This document shows positions 16,750-25,889 of a stretch of 64,000 nt of DNA, one piece after another. Numbering within the stretch: position 1 is the stretch's first letter; the number at the start of each line of letters is the position of its first letter. A program made the position numbers and the translations under genes. The stretch covers positions 1 to 64,000 of the forward strand of contig JAEYOR010000027.1 in NCBI GenBank assembly GCA_023411615.1. Reading direction: 5' to 3'. Origin of the DNA: Actinomycetes bacterium. GTDB taxonomy: Bacteria > Actinomycetota > Actinomycetes > Actinomycetales > Demequinaceae. The notes below the pieces were generated by a model. It was not told the DNA's origin, did no database searches, and saw only the letters and a list, made by a program, of their open reading frames with translations.

Positions 16750-17478
16750 ATGGCCAAACGCATTCCACTGCGCACGCCCAAAAAGCGGGGCTACCGCGTA
16801 GCCGCAGCATTCCTTCGCGGCCTGATGGCGCTGATGACGCGCAAAGATTGGCACGGCCAAGACGGCATGCCCACGTCAGGCGGCTTCATTGCGGTGTCAA
16901 ACCACGTCACGTATGCGGACCCGATTACGCTTGCGCACTTCCTGTACAACTCCGGCTACCCGCCGCACTTTCTTGCGAAGTCAGGGCTGTTCGGGATCCC
17001 AGTGGTCGGTCGCGTGCTGCACGCTCTTGACCAGATCCCTGTGTACCGCGGCACCACGCGCGCAAAGGACGCCGTGGACAAGGGGATGGAGGTGTTGCGC
17101 TCCGGCGGAGTCATCGCAATGTTCCCCGAAGGCACCCTGACCCGGGACCCCGATCTGTGGCCAATGGTGGCCCGCACGGGTGCTGCTCGGATGGCGCTCG
17201 AGACTGGTGTGCCGATTGTGCCGGTTGCACAATGGGGCGCGCACCGATTGCTGGGGCGCTACGGCAAAGTGCTCAAGCCGATCCCGCGCAAAAAGGTGAC
17301 AGTGGTTGCCGGTGCACCCATTCCGCTCGACGATTTGCGTGCGGGGCCCATCGACAACGAGGCTGTCAAGGAGGCAAGCACGCGCATCATGGACACGCTC
17401 ACGGCGATGGTCGAAGAACTGCGTGGCGAGAAGGCGCCTGTGGAGCGCTTCAACATGCGAACGAAGGGCGCCTCATGA
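16750..17478 (+). CDS. plsC: 1-acyl-sn-glycerol-3-phosphate acyltransferase
   Basis: The 242-residue enzyme acylates lysophosphatidic acid to phosphatidic acid at the inner membrane. It has the catalytic NHVTYAD (H-x4-D) motif near residue 52, the substrate motif FPEGTLTRD near 130 and VPIVPVAQWG. It lies between murA and gpsA, and its TGA overlaps the gpsA ATG (ATGA), so translation is coupled. gpsA supplies the glycerol 3-phosphate backbone for the same pathway. Confidence 0.92.
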   Translation: MAKRIPLRTPKKRGYRVAAAFLRGLMALMTRKDWHGQDGMPTSGGFIAVSNHVTYADPITLAHFLYNSGYPPHFLAKSGLFGIPVVGRVLHALDQIPVYRGTTRAKDAVDKGMEVLRSGGVIAMFPEGTLTRDPDLWPMVARTGAARMALETGVPIVPVAQWGAHRLLGRYGKVLKPIPRKKVTVVAGAPIPLDDLRAGPIDNEAVKEASTRIMDTLTAMVEELRGEKAPVERFNMRTKGAS

Positions 17479-18473
17479 AAACCGCTGTGCTCGGCTCGGG
17501 CGCGTGGGGTACCACTTTTGGCGCTGTGTTGGCCGACGCTGGATGCGATGTGACGCTGTGGGGTCGCGATGGAACGGTTGCAAGTGAGGTGACCCTCCGG
17601 CACTCCAATGAGCGGTTTCTGCCCGGCATCACCTTGCCCGAACTGATGGTGGGGACCACCGATGCGGAGGAGGCGCTTGCCGACGCTGAGATCGTTGCAG
17701 TCGCTTTGCCGTCGCAGAAGGTGCGGACCGTCATCGAGCCGTTGGCCGACGCGATCTCGCCTGACGCGACCATCGTGTCGCTCATGAAGGGCGTTGAGCT
17801 GTCGAGTCACATGCGGATGAGCGAAGTGCTCGCCGAGGTGTGGCGCGTGCCGCGTGGCCGTGTCGCCGTTGTCTCTGGTCCCAACTTGGCCAAAGAGATC
17901 GCGGCAAAGCAGCCCACTGCCACTGTTGTCGCCGCGAGCACACAAGACGTCGCCGAACGCGTCGCCCGTGCTACAGCGTCGGGCTATTTCCGTCCCTATA
18001 CGAATACCGATGTCCTGGGCGTTGAACTGAGCGGCGCCTACAAGAACATCATCGCCGTGGCTGTTGGCATCGCGGGCGGAATGGGTTTTGGCCACAACAC
18101 CACCGCCACTGTCATTACGCGCGGGCTTGCCGAGATCACCCGGCTTGGATTGGCGCTCGGGGCTCGTCCCGACACGTTCTCCGGACTTGCTGGCATGGGC
18201 GACCTCATCGCCACATGCGCCTCACCGCTGTCACGCAATCACACTCTTGGTGCGCACATTGGCTCGGGCGCTTCTTTGCAGGATGCGATCGCACGGACGG
18301 GCGGCACGGCTGAAGGCGTCACCACCTCGCAATCGATCCAAGCCCTCGCGCGCGACCACAATGTGGACGTTCCTATCTGTGACGCGGTGGTGGCGATGCT
18401 CCACGAGGGTCACCCCAAGGAAGCCGTATTGGGTGCTCTGCTGGCACGTCCGCGAAAGGCCGAGGGCGCGTGA
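17475..18473 (+). CDS. gpsA: Glycerol-3-phosphate dehydrogenase (NAD(P)+)
   Basis: GpsA reduces dihydroxyacetone phosphate to sn-glycerol 3-phosphate for phospholipids. The 332-residue protein starts with the Rossmann motif VLGSGAWGTTFGAVLADAG and has GPNLAKEIAAKQPTA, LSGAYKNIIAVAVGIAGG with the catalytic lysine, and LAGMGDLIATC. The ATG overlaps the plsC stop and its own stop overlaps the GTG of ddl, forming a tightly coupled plsC-gpsA-ddl unit. Confidence 0.97.
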   Translation: MKTAVLGSGAWGTTFGAVLADAGCDVTLWGRDGTVASEVTLRHSNERFLPGITLPELMVGTTDAEEALADAEIVAVALPSQKVRTVIEPLADAISPDATIVSLMKGVELSSHMRMSEVLAEVWRVPRGRVAVVSGPNLAKEIAAKQPTATVVAASTQDVAERVARATASGYFRPYTNTDVLGVELSGAYKNIIAVAVGIAGGMGFGHNTTATVITRGLAEITRLGLALGARPDTFSGLAGMGDLIATCASPLSRNHTLGAHIGSGASLQDAIARTGGTAEGVTTSQSIQALARDHNVDVPICDAVVAMLHEGHPKEAVLGALLARPRKAEGA

Positions 18474-19561
18474 GCGCGCGGCGCACGGTTGCAGTGCTCT
18501 TTGGGGGGCGCTCGTCCGAGCATGCCGTCAGTTGCACCACGGCGGGCGGCGTTCTGGGCGCGGTTGACCGGGATCGTTGGGACGTTGTCGCGGTAGGCAT
18601 TGGCCGCGACGGCTCGTGGACTCTTCAAGATGACGACGCTGCGGCGTGGGCCTTTGTTGAGGGGACGATGCCGGAAGTGGTGCCATCAGCGTCGGGCGTC
18701 TTGCTACCCGAGACGGCGGGGGAGCGCACGTGGCGGGTAGTGCGCGGCGGCGTTGTTGAGGCGCTTGCTGACGTGGATGTTGTTTTCCCCCTCCTGCACG
18801 GGCCGTGGGGTGAGGACGGGACGCTCCAGGGCGCGCTTGAACTTCTTGACATTCGCTTCGTCGGCGCGGGTGTGCTCGCGTCCGCGATGGGCATGGACAA
18901 GCAGTACATGAAGATGGCGTTCCGGGCTGCGGGGCTGCCAGTCGCTGCTGACGTCGTGCTGGCTGCCGGGGAGACGGTTGAGGCGCACCGGGCGCAGATC
19001 GAGGCGCTTGGACTTCCCGTCTTTGTGAAGCCAGCGCGAGCGGGATCATCGATGGGGATCTCGCGCGTCGATGCGTGGGACCAGCTGGAGGCGGCAGTGG
19101 CTGCTGCGGTCGCTCATGACCCCAAGGTGCTGATCGAGGCTGGCATGGTTGGTCGGGAGATCGAAACCGCGGTGCTCGGTGCTCGCGATGGCGTGCGGAC
19201 GTCTCCTCCTGGCGAGATTGTGGCTGTGGGCAACCAGGCGTTTTACGACTTCGAATCGAAGTATTTTGACGATTCCGCTGTGAGACTCGATTGCCCTGCG
19301 GATCTCCCTGCGAGCGACGCGGCGCGGATTCAGGAGATTGCCAAGCGTGCTTTTGCCGCGATCTCGGCCGAAGGTATTGCGCGTGTCGACGTGTTTTATG
19401 GGGCGGACGGCACGGTGACGGTCAATGAGATCAACACCATGCCGGGGTTCACGCCCACGTCGATGTACCCGCGCATGTGGGCATCAGGCGGGCTGTCATA
19501 CCCCGAGCTCATCGAGGAACTGCTTGAGGCGGCGCTGGCTCGCCCCCTCGGTCTTCGCTAG
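18470..19561 (+). CDS. ddl: D-alanine--D-alanine ligase
   Basis: This 363-residue ATP-grasp enzyme makes the D-Ala-D-Ala dipeptide of peptidoglycan. It has the N-terminal FGGRSSEHAVS, the central HGPWGEDGTLQG, VKPARAGSSMGISRV, and the C-terminal metal-binding EINTMPGFTPTSMYP. The GTG start overlaps the gpsA TGA. Its stop overlaps that of the convergent DUF3515 gene. The SM-x-P end of the active site is compatible with D-Ala, not D-Lac, specificity as far as can be judged by eye. Confidence 0.97.
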   Translation: MSARRTVAVLFGGRSSEHAVSCTTAGGVLGAVDRDRWDVVAVGIGRDGSWTLQDDDAAAWAFVEGTMPEVVPSASGVLLPETAGERTWRVVRGGVVEALADVDVVFPLLHGPWGEDGTLQGALELLDIRFVGAGVLASAMGMDKQYMKMAFRAAGLPVAADVVLAAGETVEAHRAQIEALGLPVFVKPARAGSSMGISRVDAWDQLEAAVAAAVAHDPKVLIEAGMVGREIETAVLGARDGVRTSPPGEIVAVGNQAFYDFESKYFDDSAVRLDCPADLPASDAARIQEIAKRAFAAISAEGIARVDVFYGADGTVTVNEINTMPGFTPTSMYPRMWASGGLSYPELIEELLEAALARPLGLR

Positions 19562-20037
19562 CGGCACTCGAGCCCGTTGACGTCAGCCCGCACGGCAGAG
19601 GCGTTGAAGTAGCCGAGCAACTCACCGACGGCTTGATCGGCGCGTATTTTGGGGATCTGGACCTCGAGAGCGGGAGTGCGGCCAAAGGAAACGGCCCGCC
19701 AGGCGTCTTCCTCTTCGCTGATCAGCCAGCCTTGCGCGATGCCGTCCACGTCGATCACGTCGCACCGGTCGGTTGACGGCCCAGGCGGCTCCACGCCGCA
19801 GCGCACGACGATCGGCGCAGTGTCGCCATATGCCGTGGTGGCCTGAGATGAGGTGGGCCGCATCGCGAGGCCGCCCACAACGTCGGGCACTCCCAGCATG
19901 ATCTCCGCGCAACGCGGGTCGCCAGCGTAGGGCGCCGGATCCACCACGAGCGGCGAGGAACACGCAGTCAGCACGGCCGCGCCCGCTGCGGCAATTGCCG
20001 TGATGCGCACGCGGCGCACCCAGGTGGATCGAGGCAT
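19558..20037 (-). CDS. DUF3515 lipoprotein
   Basis: The 159-residue protein has a basic start, a hydrophobic core and the lipobox LTAC (Cys26), followed by SPLVVDPAPYAGDPRCAEIM and IVVRCGVEPPGPS, which match the DUF3515 family. This family sits between ddl and thiL in many actinobacteria. No function is established. It is divergent from thiL with a 51-base spacer. Confidence 0.85.
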   Translation of the reverse strand: MPRSTWVRRVRITAIAAAGAAVLTACSSPLVVDPAPYAGDPRCAEIMLGVPDVVGGLAMRPTSSQATTAYGDTAPIVVRCGVEPPGPSTDRCDVIDVDGIAQGWLISEEEDAWRAVSFGRTPALEVQIPKIRADQAVGELLGYFNASAVRADVNGLECR

Positions 20038-20088
20038 GACACCACCCTAAGGCTGTCCTGACCTGGGGATGCGCTTAGTCTTGCCTGC

Positions 20089-21030
20089 GTGACCACCATC
20101 GGCGAGATCGGCGAGGACGCCCTCATAGCGCTCTTTGCGCCTCGCCTTCCCACCTCTGATTCGACGCTCCTCGGACCCGGTGACGACGCCGCTGTGCTGG
20201 CCGTTGACGGGGACCTCGTCGTGTCGTCGGACGTCCTCATCGAGGGCCGGCACTTCCGACGCGATTGGTCGAGCGGTGCGGACGTCGGCTGGCGCGCGGC
20301 GGTGCAGAACCTCGCCGACATCGACGCGATGGGCGCCGTGCCCATCGCGCTGCAGATCACGCTGGCTGCGCCGGGGGACCTCGACGTCGACTGGGTGCTC
20401 GACCTGGCGGATGGCCTGCGTGACGCCTGCTCGCCTCATGGCGTGGGTGTGGTGGGCGGTGACCTGTCGGGCGCCCGTGAGATCTCGATATCGGTGACGG
20501 CGATTGGGGAGTCGCACGGCATTGAGCCGGTGACGCGCGCCGACGCTGGTGTGGGGGATGTCGTCGCCGTTTCCGGGGCGCTTGGGGCGGCAGCCGCTGG
20601 TTATGCGCTGCTGATGTCGGGGGCCGGTGAGGCTTTGGCTGCCGTCGAGCTGTTCCGCAGGCCGCGACCGCGCATCGGTGCTGGACTCGAAGCCGCGCTG
20701 CGTGGCGCGACCGCGATGATGGACATCTCGGATGGTCTTTTGCGCGATGCATCCCGAATTGCGCGTGCATCTGAGGTTGGTCTTGCGATCGAGTCATCGC
20801 TGATGCCGGTGCACGATGCGGCTGCTGAGGCGGCTGCTCATTTGGGTGCTGACGCGATGCGCTGGGCGCTCACCGGGGGAGAGGACCACCATCTCCTCGC
20901 GACCTTTACTCGTGCCGAGTCCGTGCCGCAAGGGTGGACCGTGGTGGGGCGGGTCACCGACGCGTTCCAGGGCGTCCGCGTGGACGGTGAAATCCCTCGC
21001 GAGCTGGGCTGGGACCACTTCGGGGCCTAA
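20089..21030 (+). CDS. thiL: Thiamine-monophosphate kinase
   Basis: ThiL phosphorylates thiamine monophosphate to the active diphosphate. The 313-residue protein shows GEIGEDALIALFAPR at the N-terminus, LGPGDDAAVL, SDVLIEGRHFRRDW, NLADIDAMGAVP, MMDISDGLLRDA and TGGEDHHLLATF, all AIR-synthase/ThiL landmarks. It starts at GTG 20089. Tandem hairpin repeats begin about 12 bases after its stop. Confidence 0.95.
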   Translation: MTTIGEIGEDALIALFAPRLPTSDSTLLGPGDDAAVLAVDGDLVVSSDVLIEGRHFRRDWSSGADVGWRAAVQNLADIDAMGAVPIALQITLAAPGDLDVDWVLDLADGLRDACSPHGVGVVGGDLSGAREISISVTAIGESHGIEPVTRADAGVGDVVAVSGALGAAAAGYALLMSGAGEALAAVELFRRPRPRIGAGLEAALRGATAMMDISDGLLRDASRIARASEVGLAIESSLMPVHDAAAEAAAHLGADAMRWALTGGEDHHLLATFTRAESVPQGWTVVGRVTDAFQGVRVDGEIPRELGWDHFGA

Positions 21031-21041
21031 CCCCACCCCAG

Positions 21042-21112
21042 CGGGACACTCACACACCGGCTCGCCCCTGCTCCCACCCCCAGCGGGTCACTCACGCCCC
21101 GCTTCGCCCCTT
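21042..21112 (+). repeat. Hairpin repeat pair after thiL
   Basis: Two units, AGCGGGACACTCACACACCGGC and AGCGGGTCACTCACGCCCCGC in abbreviated form, start 41 bases apart. They are the same family as the three units at 6929-7035 and again follow a stop codon in the sense orientation of the gene. Confidence 0.65.
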
Positions 21113-21150
21113 CCCAGCGTCGTCTTCGTTGCTGCCCCGAGTCGCCCCTC

Positions 21151-21241
21151 GCGTCGCGGGAGCACCAATTTTTGGGGTTGGCCGGGCGTATCCCCGTGTG
21201 ATCGGCCAGCGGCGCCGGTGTTTTGGGGTGCTGGCGCGACG
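21151..21241. repeat. 91-base palindromic element, copy 1
   Basis: This copy differs from that at 21313 at two positions by my reading. The ends are imperfect inverted repeats (CGTCGCGGGAGCACC against CGTCGCGCCAGCACC when the right end is reverse-complemented), and inner segments TGGCCG/CGGCCA also pair. It could be a MITE-like remnant or a structured RNA. The thiL-rpmB spacer (21031-21532) holds no gene I can support. Confidence 0.7.
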
Positions 21242-21312
21242 CCGCGGCCTGTGGAGCGCGGCACCGGCGTCGCTGGTGCGCTGCCCACGCCTGGCGCTCC
21301 CGTGCTCGCTCC

Positions 21313-21403
21313 GCGTCGCGGGAGCACCAATTTTTGGGGTTGGCCGGGCGCATCCCCGTGTGATCGGCCAGCGGCGCCGCTGTTTTGGGGTGCTGGCGCG
21401 ACG
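21313..21403. repeat. 91-base palindromic element, copy 2
   Basis: This is a direct repeat of 21151-21241, offset by 162 bases, with the same imperfect terminal inverted repeats. The sequence between the copies (21242-21312) is unrelated. Confidence 0.7.
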
Positions 21404-21480
21404 GGGAGTGACGGAAAGGGCGCGGGGGAGCGCGGGGGGGGAGGAGGTGGGCGGGACGACGCTGGGCAGGAGGGCAACGC

Positions 21481-21516
21481 AAAAACGGGCGCCCTCCGCA
21501 ATGGAGAACGCCCGTT
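21481..21516 (-). terminator. Terminator of rpmB
   Basis: On the minus strand ACGGGCG...CGCCCGT with an inner CTCC/GGAG pair is followed by TTTTT (AAAAA at 21481-21485). It ends the short rpmB transcript. Confidence 0.8.
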
Positions 21517-21532
21517 GTACGCGTAGAGGCAC

Positions 21533-21724
21533 TTATGCCCTGCGGGTCACCTTGCCGGCCTTGAGGCACGAGGTGCACACGTTCAGGCGCTTGGGGGTGC
21601 CCGCGACAACGGCGCGAACACGCTGGATGTTTGGGTTCCAGCGGCGCTTGTTCAGGCGGTGCGAGTGCGAAATGGAGTGCCCGAAGGACGGGCCCTTGCC
21701 GCAGACGTCGCAGTTGGCAGCCAC
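21533..21724 (-). CDS. rpmB: 50S ribosomal protein L28
   Basis: The 63-residue protein has the zinc-binding form of L28: CDVCGKGPSFGHSISHSHR near the N-terminus and CTSCLKAGK near the C-terminus, giving two C-x2-C pairs. The start is GTG at 21724, preceded by GAGGAG; an upstream ATG would add 17 unrelated residues. It is transcribed away from the fakA-like gene. The C+ form suggests that a zinc-free paralogue may exist elsewhere. Confidence 0.96.
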   Translation of the reverse strand: MAANCDVCGKGPSFGHSISHSHRLNKRRWNPNIQRVRAVVAGTPKRLNVCTSCLKAGKVTRRA

Positions 21725-21871
21725 GATGTATCTCCTCAAAGTATTCGCGCGGTGTCCCTGATTGGGTCGCGCCACGGTCCTGCCCGCGTCCGGGCAACCG
21801 CATTAGGGTATCTGAACAGAAGCCGCATTGCCAACTAGGCTGTCCCGCGCACGCACGCTGACCTCTGGAGA

Positions 21872-23437
21872 ATGATGACGCCCGCTGAGCCGCACGAGCT
21901 ACGCCGATGGCTGGCGGCCGGCGCGCACGCGGTCAAGCGAGCTCGAGAGCGCCTCGACGCGATCAACGTGTTCCCCGTGCCCGACGCTGATACCGGCACC
22001 AACATGTATCTCACCTTGCAGGAGGGCAACAGGGCGGTCGCAAAGCTGCCAATCACCGCGACGCACCGCGAGGTGGTGGCGGCTTTCGCTCGCGGCGCGC
22101 TCTTGGGGGCACGGGGTAATTCGGGCGTCATCATCTCCCAGTACCTCAGCGCTTTCTTGTCCCGCGTGGACGCGGAAGGTGGCCTCGCGGAGGCGGGTCC
22201 CACCGCCATTGCGCGCGCCATGAAGGAAGCGGCCGACGCTGCCTACAGGGCCGTGGGCGACCCGGTGGCGGGGACCATCCTCACCGTGGCAAAGGCGGCG
22301 GCTGAGGGTGCGAGCGAGGCGGCTGATCGCAAGGAAGGCCGCGCAGAAGTGGCCCTGGCAGCTGTTGTCGCCGGCCGTGCCGCGCTGAGGGCTACGACGA
22401 ACGAGTTGCCTGCGGCCAAAGCGGCGCGGGTCGTCGACGCTGGGGCTGCGGGCTTGCTCCTCCAGTTGGAGATGCTCGCGGAGACGCTGGGTGGGCCGAG
22501 CGCCCTCGATCACCTCGATGACGTCGTGTGGGAGCTCGCGCCGTCAACTCAAGGCGTCGCCGTCGTCCAGGCAGCGCATGCCGATGCGCCGCAGGGCGGC
22601 GCATATGAGGTGATGTTTGTGGTGCGCCAGGCGGAGACCGCCGGTGGCGACATTGACAGGGTTCGCGATGATCTGGTCGCCCTGGGGGATTCAGTCGCGG
22701 TGACCGGTGCACAGGGCCTTGTCCAGGCACACGTCCATACGGATGATCCCGATGCTGCGGTCGAGGTTGGCATCCGCGTGAAGGCTCACCAGATTGTCGT
22801 CAGCGCGCTCGGCGTGGGGCACCAAGTGGACCATGGCAAGCACCCCACGCGCCCGCACACCCCGAGCACTCATACCGACACGGGCCTTGTTGCGCTCACC
22901 TCGTGCCCCGGCCTTGCCGCGCCCCTCGCAGACGCAGGCGCAATCGTGCTCGTGGTCCCGGACCCCCATCAGTTGAAGCGTCGGGAACTGCGCCGTGCTG
23001 TGCGCGACGCAACTAGTTCCCGCGTGGTCATTGCGGCAGGGAACGGCCCACTTCGCACGGCGGCTGAGGACCTCGCTGCACGCAAGCCGCGCGCGGGAAT
23101 CTCAGTGTTGCCAAGCGATCATGAGGCACAGGTCATCGCCGCCGTTGCGGCGGGTTCGATGGCAACGCCGGGTGAGGACCTCGTGGCACTCATGCACGAG
23201 GCCGTCGCTGGATGCCGCACGGCCTCGTCCAGCCCCGACTCTCTCGACGATGATGTGGACCGCCTTCTCACACCCAACGTTGACGTCATCACGCTCGTGC
23301 TCGCCAATGGCGTTCCGGAAGCGGTTGTCGATGCCGTCCGCCTTTCTGCCGCGGCGGTGTGCCCGGCTGCGGACGTCGTTGTGTATCGCGGGGGCCATGT
23401 CTCACCCGGGATTCTCATAGGTGTCGAGGAGTCATGA
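21872..23437 (+). CDS. FakA-like DAK2-domain protein (fatty acid kinase catalytic subunit family)
   Basis: The 521-residue protein has an N-terminal DhaL/DAK2 nucleotide-binding domain (NVFPVPDADTGTNMYLT, LLGARGNSGVI) and the C-terminal FakA-type extension. FakA with FakB phosphorylates fatty acids for phospholipid synthesis in Firmicutes. In actinobacteria this gene sits between rpmB and recG and its role is less clear. An Ala replaces the Gly of the usual PDGDTGTNM. The start is ATG 21872 or 21875, after GGAG. The stop overlaps recG (ATGA). Confidence 0.85.
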   Translation: MMTPAEPHELRRWLAAGAHAVKRARERLDAINVFPVPDADTGTNMYLTLQEGNRAVAKLPITATHREVVAAFARGALLGARGNSGVIISQYLSAFLSRVDAEGGLAEAGPTAIARAMKEAADAAYRAVGDPVAGTILTVAKAAAEGASEAADRKEGRAEVALAAVVAGRAALRATTNELPAAKAARVVDAGAAGLLLQLEMLAETLGGPSALDHLDDVVWELAPSTQGVAVVQAAHADAPQGGAYEVMFVVRQAETAGGDIDRVRDDLVALGDSVAVTGAQGLVQAHVHTDDPDAAVEVGIRVKAHQIVVSALGVGHQVDHGKHPTRPHTPSTHTDTGLVALTSCPGLAAPLADAGAIVLVVPDPHQLKRRELRRAVRDATSSRVVIAAGNGPLRTAAEDLAARKPRAGISVLPSDHEAQVIAAVAAGSMATPGEDLVALMHEAVAGCRTASSSPDSLDDDVDRLLTPNVDVITLVLANGVPEAVVDAVRLSAAAVCPAADVVVYRGGHVSPGILIGVEES

Positions 23438-25686
23438 CTGAGGTGCTCGGCCAGCCGCTCACGCGCCTGCTGGGCACACGCACGGCAAACGCGCTCGAGA
23501 AGCTTGGCCTGCACACCGCGCACGACCTCCTGCGCCACTACCCGCGCCGCTACGGCAAGCCGGGGGAGCTGACGGACATCTCGGGTCTGCGCACGGGCGA
23601 GCACGTGACCGTCATGGCCGAGGTGCGCTCGGCAACGGTGAGGCAGATGCGGTCCCGGGGCGGTGCAATGCTTGAGGCGATTGTCACGGACGGGCGCGAC
23701 ACGCTTCAGCTCACGTTCTTCGCCAAGCGCCCCGGCGTGCTGCGCACGCATGAAGACAAATTGCGGCCCGGGCGCACTGGCCTCTTTACCGGCACCGTCG
23801 GGGACTACCGGGGACGGCGTCAGTTAGTTCATCCCGATTACCTCATCGTGGGTCTCGATGCGGCCGACGCTGACGAGGCCGTCCTTGAGGCGTCCCGGCC
23901 CATCCCGATCTACCCAGCTGCAGCGTCGGCCCCTACGTGGCGCATCGCCAAAGCGGTCCGCACCGTGCTCGACCCGTTGCGTGAGGACGACGTGCCGGAC
24001 CCCATCCCCGCGTCGGTCAGAGAGGCGCACGGCCTGGGAACACTGCTTGAGGCGCTTCGCGACGTCCATGTGCCTGCGGACGAGGATGCGGCGCGCGCGG
24101 CCAAAGAGCGTTTGCGTTTTGAAGAGGCGCTTGTCTTGCAGACGGCTCTCGCACGGAGAAAGGCCGATCGCGAGGCGCACGCGGCAACGCCTCGCATGGG
24201 GACCGAGGGCGGCCTGCTTGACGCATTCGATGCCCGCTTGCCGTTTGCGCTCACCGATGGGCAGATGGCGGTGTGCGATGAGATTTTCACCGACATCGCG
24301 CGGCCGACGCCGATGTTGCGCCTCCTTCAAGGTGACGTGGGTGCGGGCAAGACCGTTGTCGCATTGCGAGCGATGCTGCGGGTGGTGGACTCGGGCGGTC
24401 AGGCGGCGCTGCTCGCACCCACCGAGGTGCTTGCCGCGCAACATGAGCGCACCGTCCGCGCATTGCTTGGCCCGCTCGCGGAGGGAGGCATGCTTGGCGG
24501 CGCGGACACCGCGACCCGTGTGACTCTCCTCACCGGTTCTCAAGGCACTGCGGCCCGGCGTCAGGCGCTCGCCGAGGCGGCGTCGGGAACCGCCGGGATC
24601 ATCGTTGGCACCCACGCGCTGCTGAGCGAGACGGTTCAGTTTGCGGACCTCGGACTCGTTGTGGTGGACGAGCAACACCGTTTTGGCGTCGAGCAGCGCG
24701 ATGCATTGCGGACGCGCGGCGAACGTGTGCCGCACACCCTCGTCATGACGGCCACGCCCATTCCTCGCACTGTCGCGATGACGGTGTTCGGCGATCTCGA
24801 GACGTCCCAGCTCACCGAGAAGCCCTCTGGGCGAGTCGACACGACCACCCACGTGGTGCCTGCGGACAACGCCGCGTGGATGGCGCGCACGTGGGCGCGC
24901 GTGCGCGAGGAGGTGGACAACGGCAGGCGCGTATACGTGGTGTGTCCGCGCATCGAAGCTGACGTTCGTGAGGACGACGCTGCTGAGGATTTGGACACTT
25001 CCGACGCCGACGCTGGGGACAGCTTGCTCGTCGACATCGACAGGAGCGGGGGTGCGGCCTCACCGACACGGCGCCCGCTTGAGGCTGTTCTCGATGTGGC
25101 GGAAAGGCTGCGCGCGCTGCCAATCCTCGGCGGCGTCAACGTGGGCGTGATGCACGGAAGGCTGAGCGCTGACGAGAAGGACGCGGTCATGAGTGCCTTC
25201 GCGGCTGGCCGCACACCGGTGCTTGTCTCGACCACTGTCATCGAGGTGGGTGTCGACGTGCCCGAGGCGTCCGTCATGGTGGTGCTGGACGCGGAGCACT
25301 TTGGGATCTCGCAGCTCCATCAACTGCGCGGCCGCGTGGGCAGGGGGAGCGTGCCCGGGCTGTGCCTGTTGGTGACGCATTCGGAGGAGGGGACGCTCTC
25401 GCGGGAGCGGCTCGATGCGGTGGCAGCCACCACGGATGGCTTTGCACTCGCGGAAGCCGATCTTGAACTGCGGCGAGAAGGTGATGTGCTGGGTGCGGCG
25501 CAATCGGGAGGACGCAACTCGTTGCGCCTCTTGCGCGTCGTGAAGGATGCGGGGCTCATCGCGAAGGCCCGGGATGTGGCGCAGCAGCTTGTCGACGCGG
25601 ATCCGACGCTGGCGACCGCTCCTGCCCTGGCCGCAGCGATCGAGGACTGGCTGGGGGAGCGCGAGGACTATCTCGAGCGAGCGTAG
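23434..25686 (+). CDS. recG: ATP-dependent DNA helicase RecG
   Basis: RecG reverses stalled replication forks and migrates branched DNA. The 750-residue protein has the N-terminal wedge/OB region (residues about 60-140), Walker A GDVGAGKT, DEQH-box VVVDEQHRFGVEQR, TATPIPRT (motif III), and the helicase C domain with VSTTVIEVGVDVPEASVM and QLRGRVGRG. ATG at 23434 overlaps the preceding stop. It has an acidic insertion (residues about 505-545) not seen in E. coli RecG. Confidence 0.96.
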   Translation: MTEVLGQPLTRLLGTRTANALEKLGLHTAHDLLRHYPRRYGKPGELTDISGLRTGEHVTVMAEVRSATVRQMRSRGGAMLEAIVTDGRDTLQLTFFAKRPGVLRTHEDKLRPGRTGLFTGTVGDYRGRRQLVHPDYLIVGLDAADADEAVLEASRPIPIYPAAASAPTWRIAKAVRTVLDPLREDDVPDPIPASVREAHGLGTLLEALRDVHVPADEDAARAAKERLRFEEALVLQTALARRKADREAHAATPRMGTEGGLLDAFDARLPFALTDGQMAVCDEIFTDIARPTPMLRLLQGDVGAGKTVVALRAMLRVVDSGGQAALLAPTEVLAAQHERTVRALLGPLAEGGMLGGADTATRVTLLTGSQGTAARRQALAEAASGTAGIIVGTHALLSETVQFADLGLVVVDEQHRFGVEQRDALRTRGERVPHTLVMTATPIPRTVAMTVFGDLETSQLTEKPSGRVDTTTHVVPADNAAWMARTWARVREEVDNGRRVYVVCPRIEADVREDDAAEDLDTSDADAGDSLLVDIDRSGGAASPTRRPLEAVLDVAERLRALPILGGVNVGVMHGRLSADEKDAVMSAFAAGRTPVLVSTTVIEVGVDVPEASVMVVLDAEHFGISQLHQLRGRVGRGSVPGLCLLVTHSEEGTLSRERLDAVAATTDGFALAEADLELRREGDVLGAAQSGGRNSLRLLRVVKDAGLIAKARDVAQQLVDADPTLATAPALAAAIEDWLGEREDYLERA

Positions 25687-25889
25687 GCTCACTCGGCCAA
25701 CGGATCCACCCGCACATGCTGCTCGACCGCGTGTCCGACATCAGCATTAGCGTGAGATCCAGCAAAGTCGATGATGACTTTGTGTGAGGAGTTGGAGGCG
25801 CGAGATAGCGCCGACCTTACAGCGCGGTTGCCGCTCGTCGTGCAGGTGCGCGCCCCGGGGCGGAAACGCCGCCGACTAAGGATGGACAC

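Noticed and set aside
21042..21112. The repeats at 6.9 and 21 kb as a CRISPR array
   Set aside because: There are only two or three units, the intervening parts are themselves similar and G-rich, and no cas genes are present.
21129..21761. Open frames across the thiL-rpmB spacer
   Set aside because: They read through the 91-base repeats and the rpmB terminator, repeat the same peptide at each repeat copy, and run antisense into rpmB.
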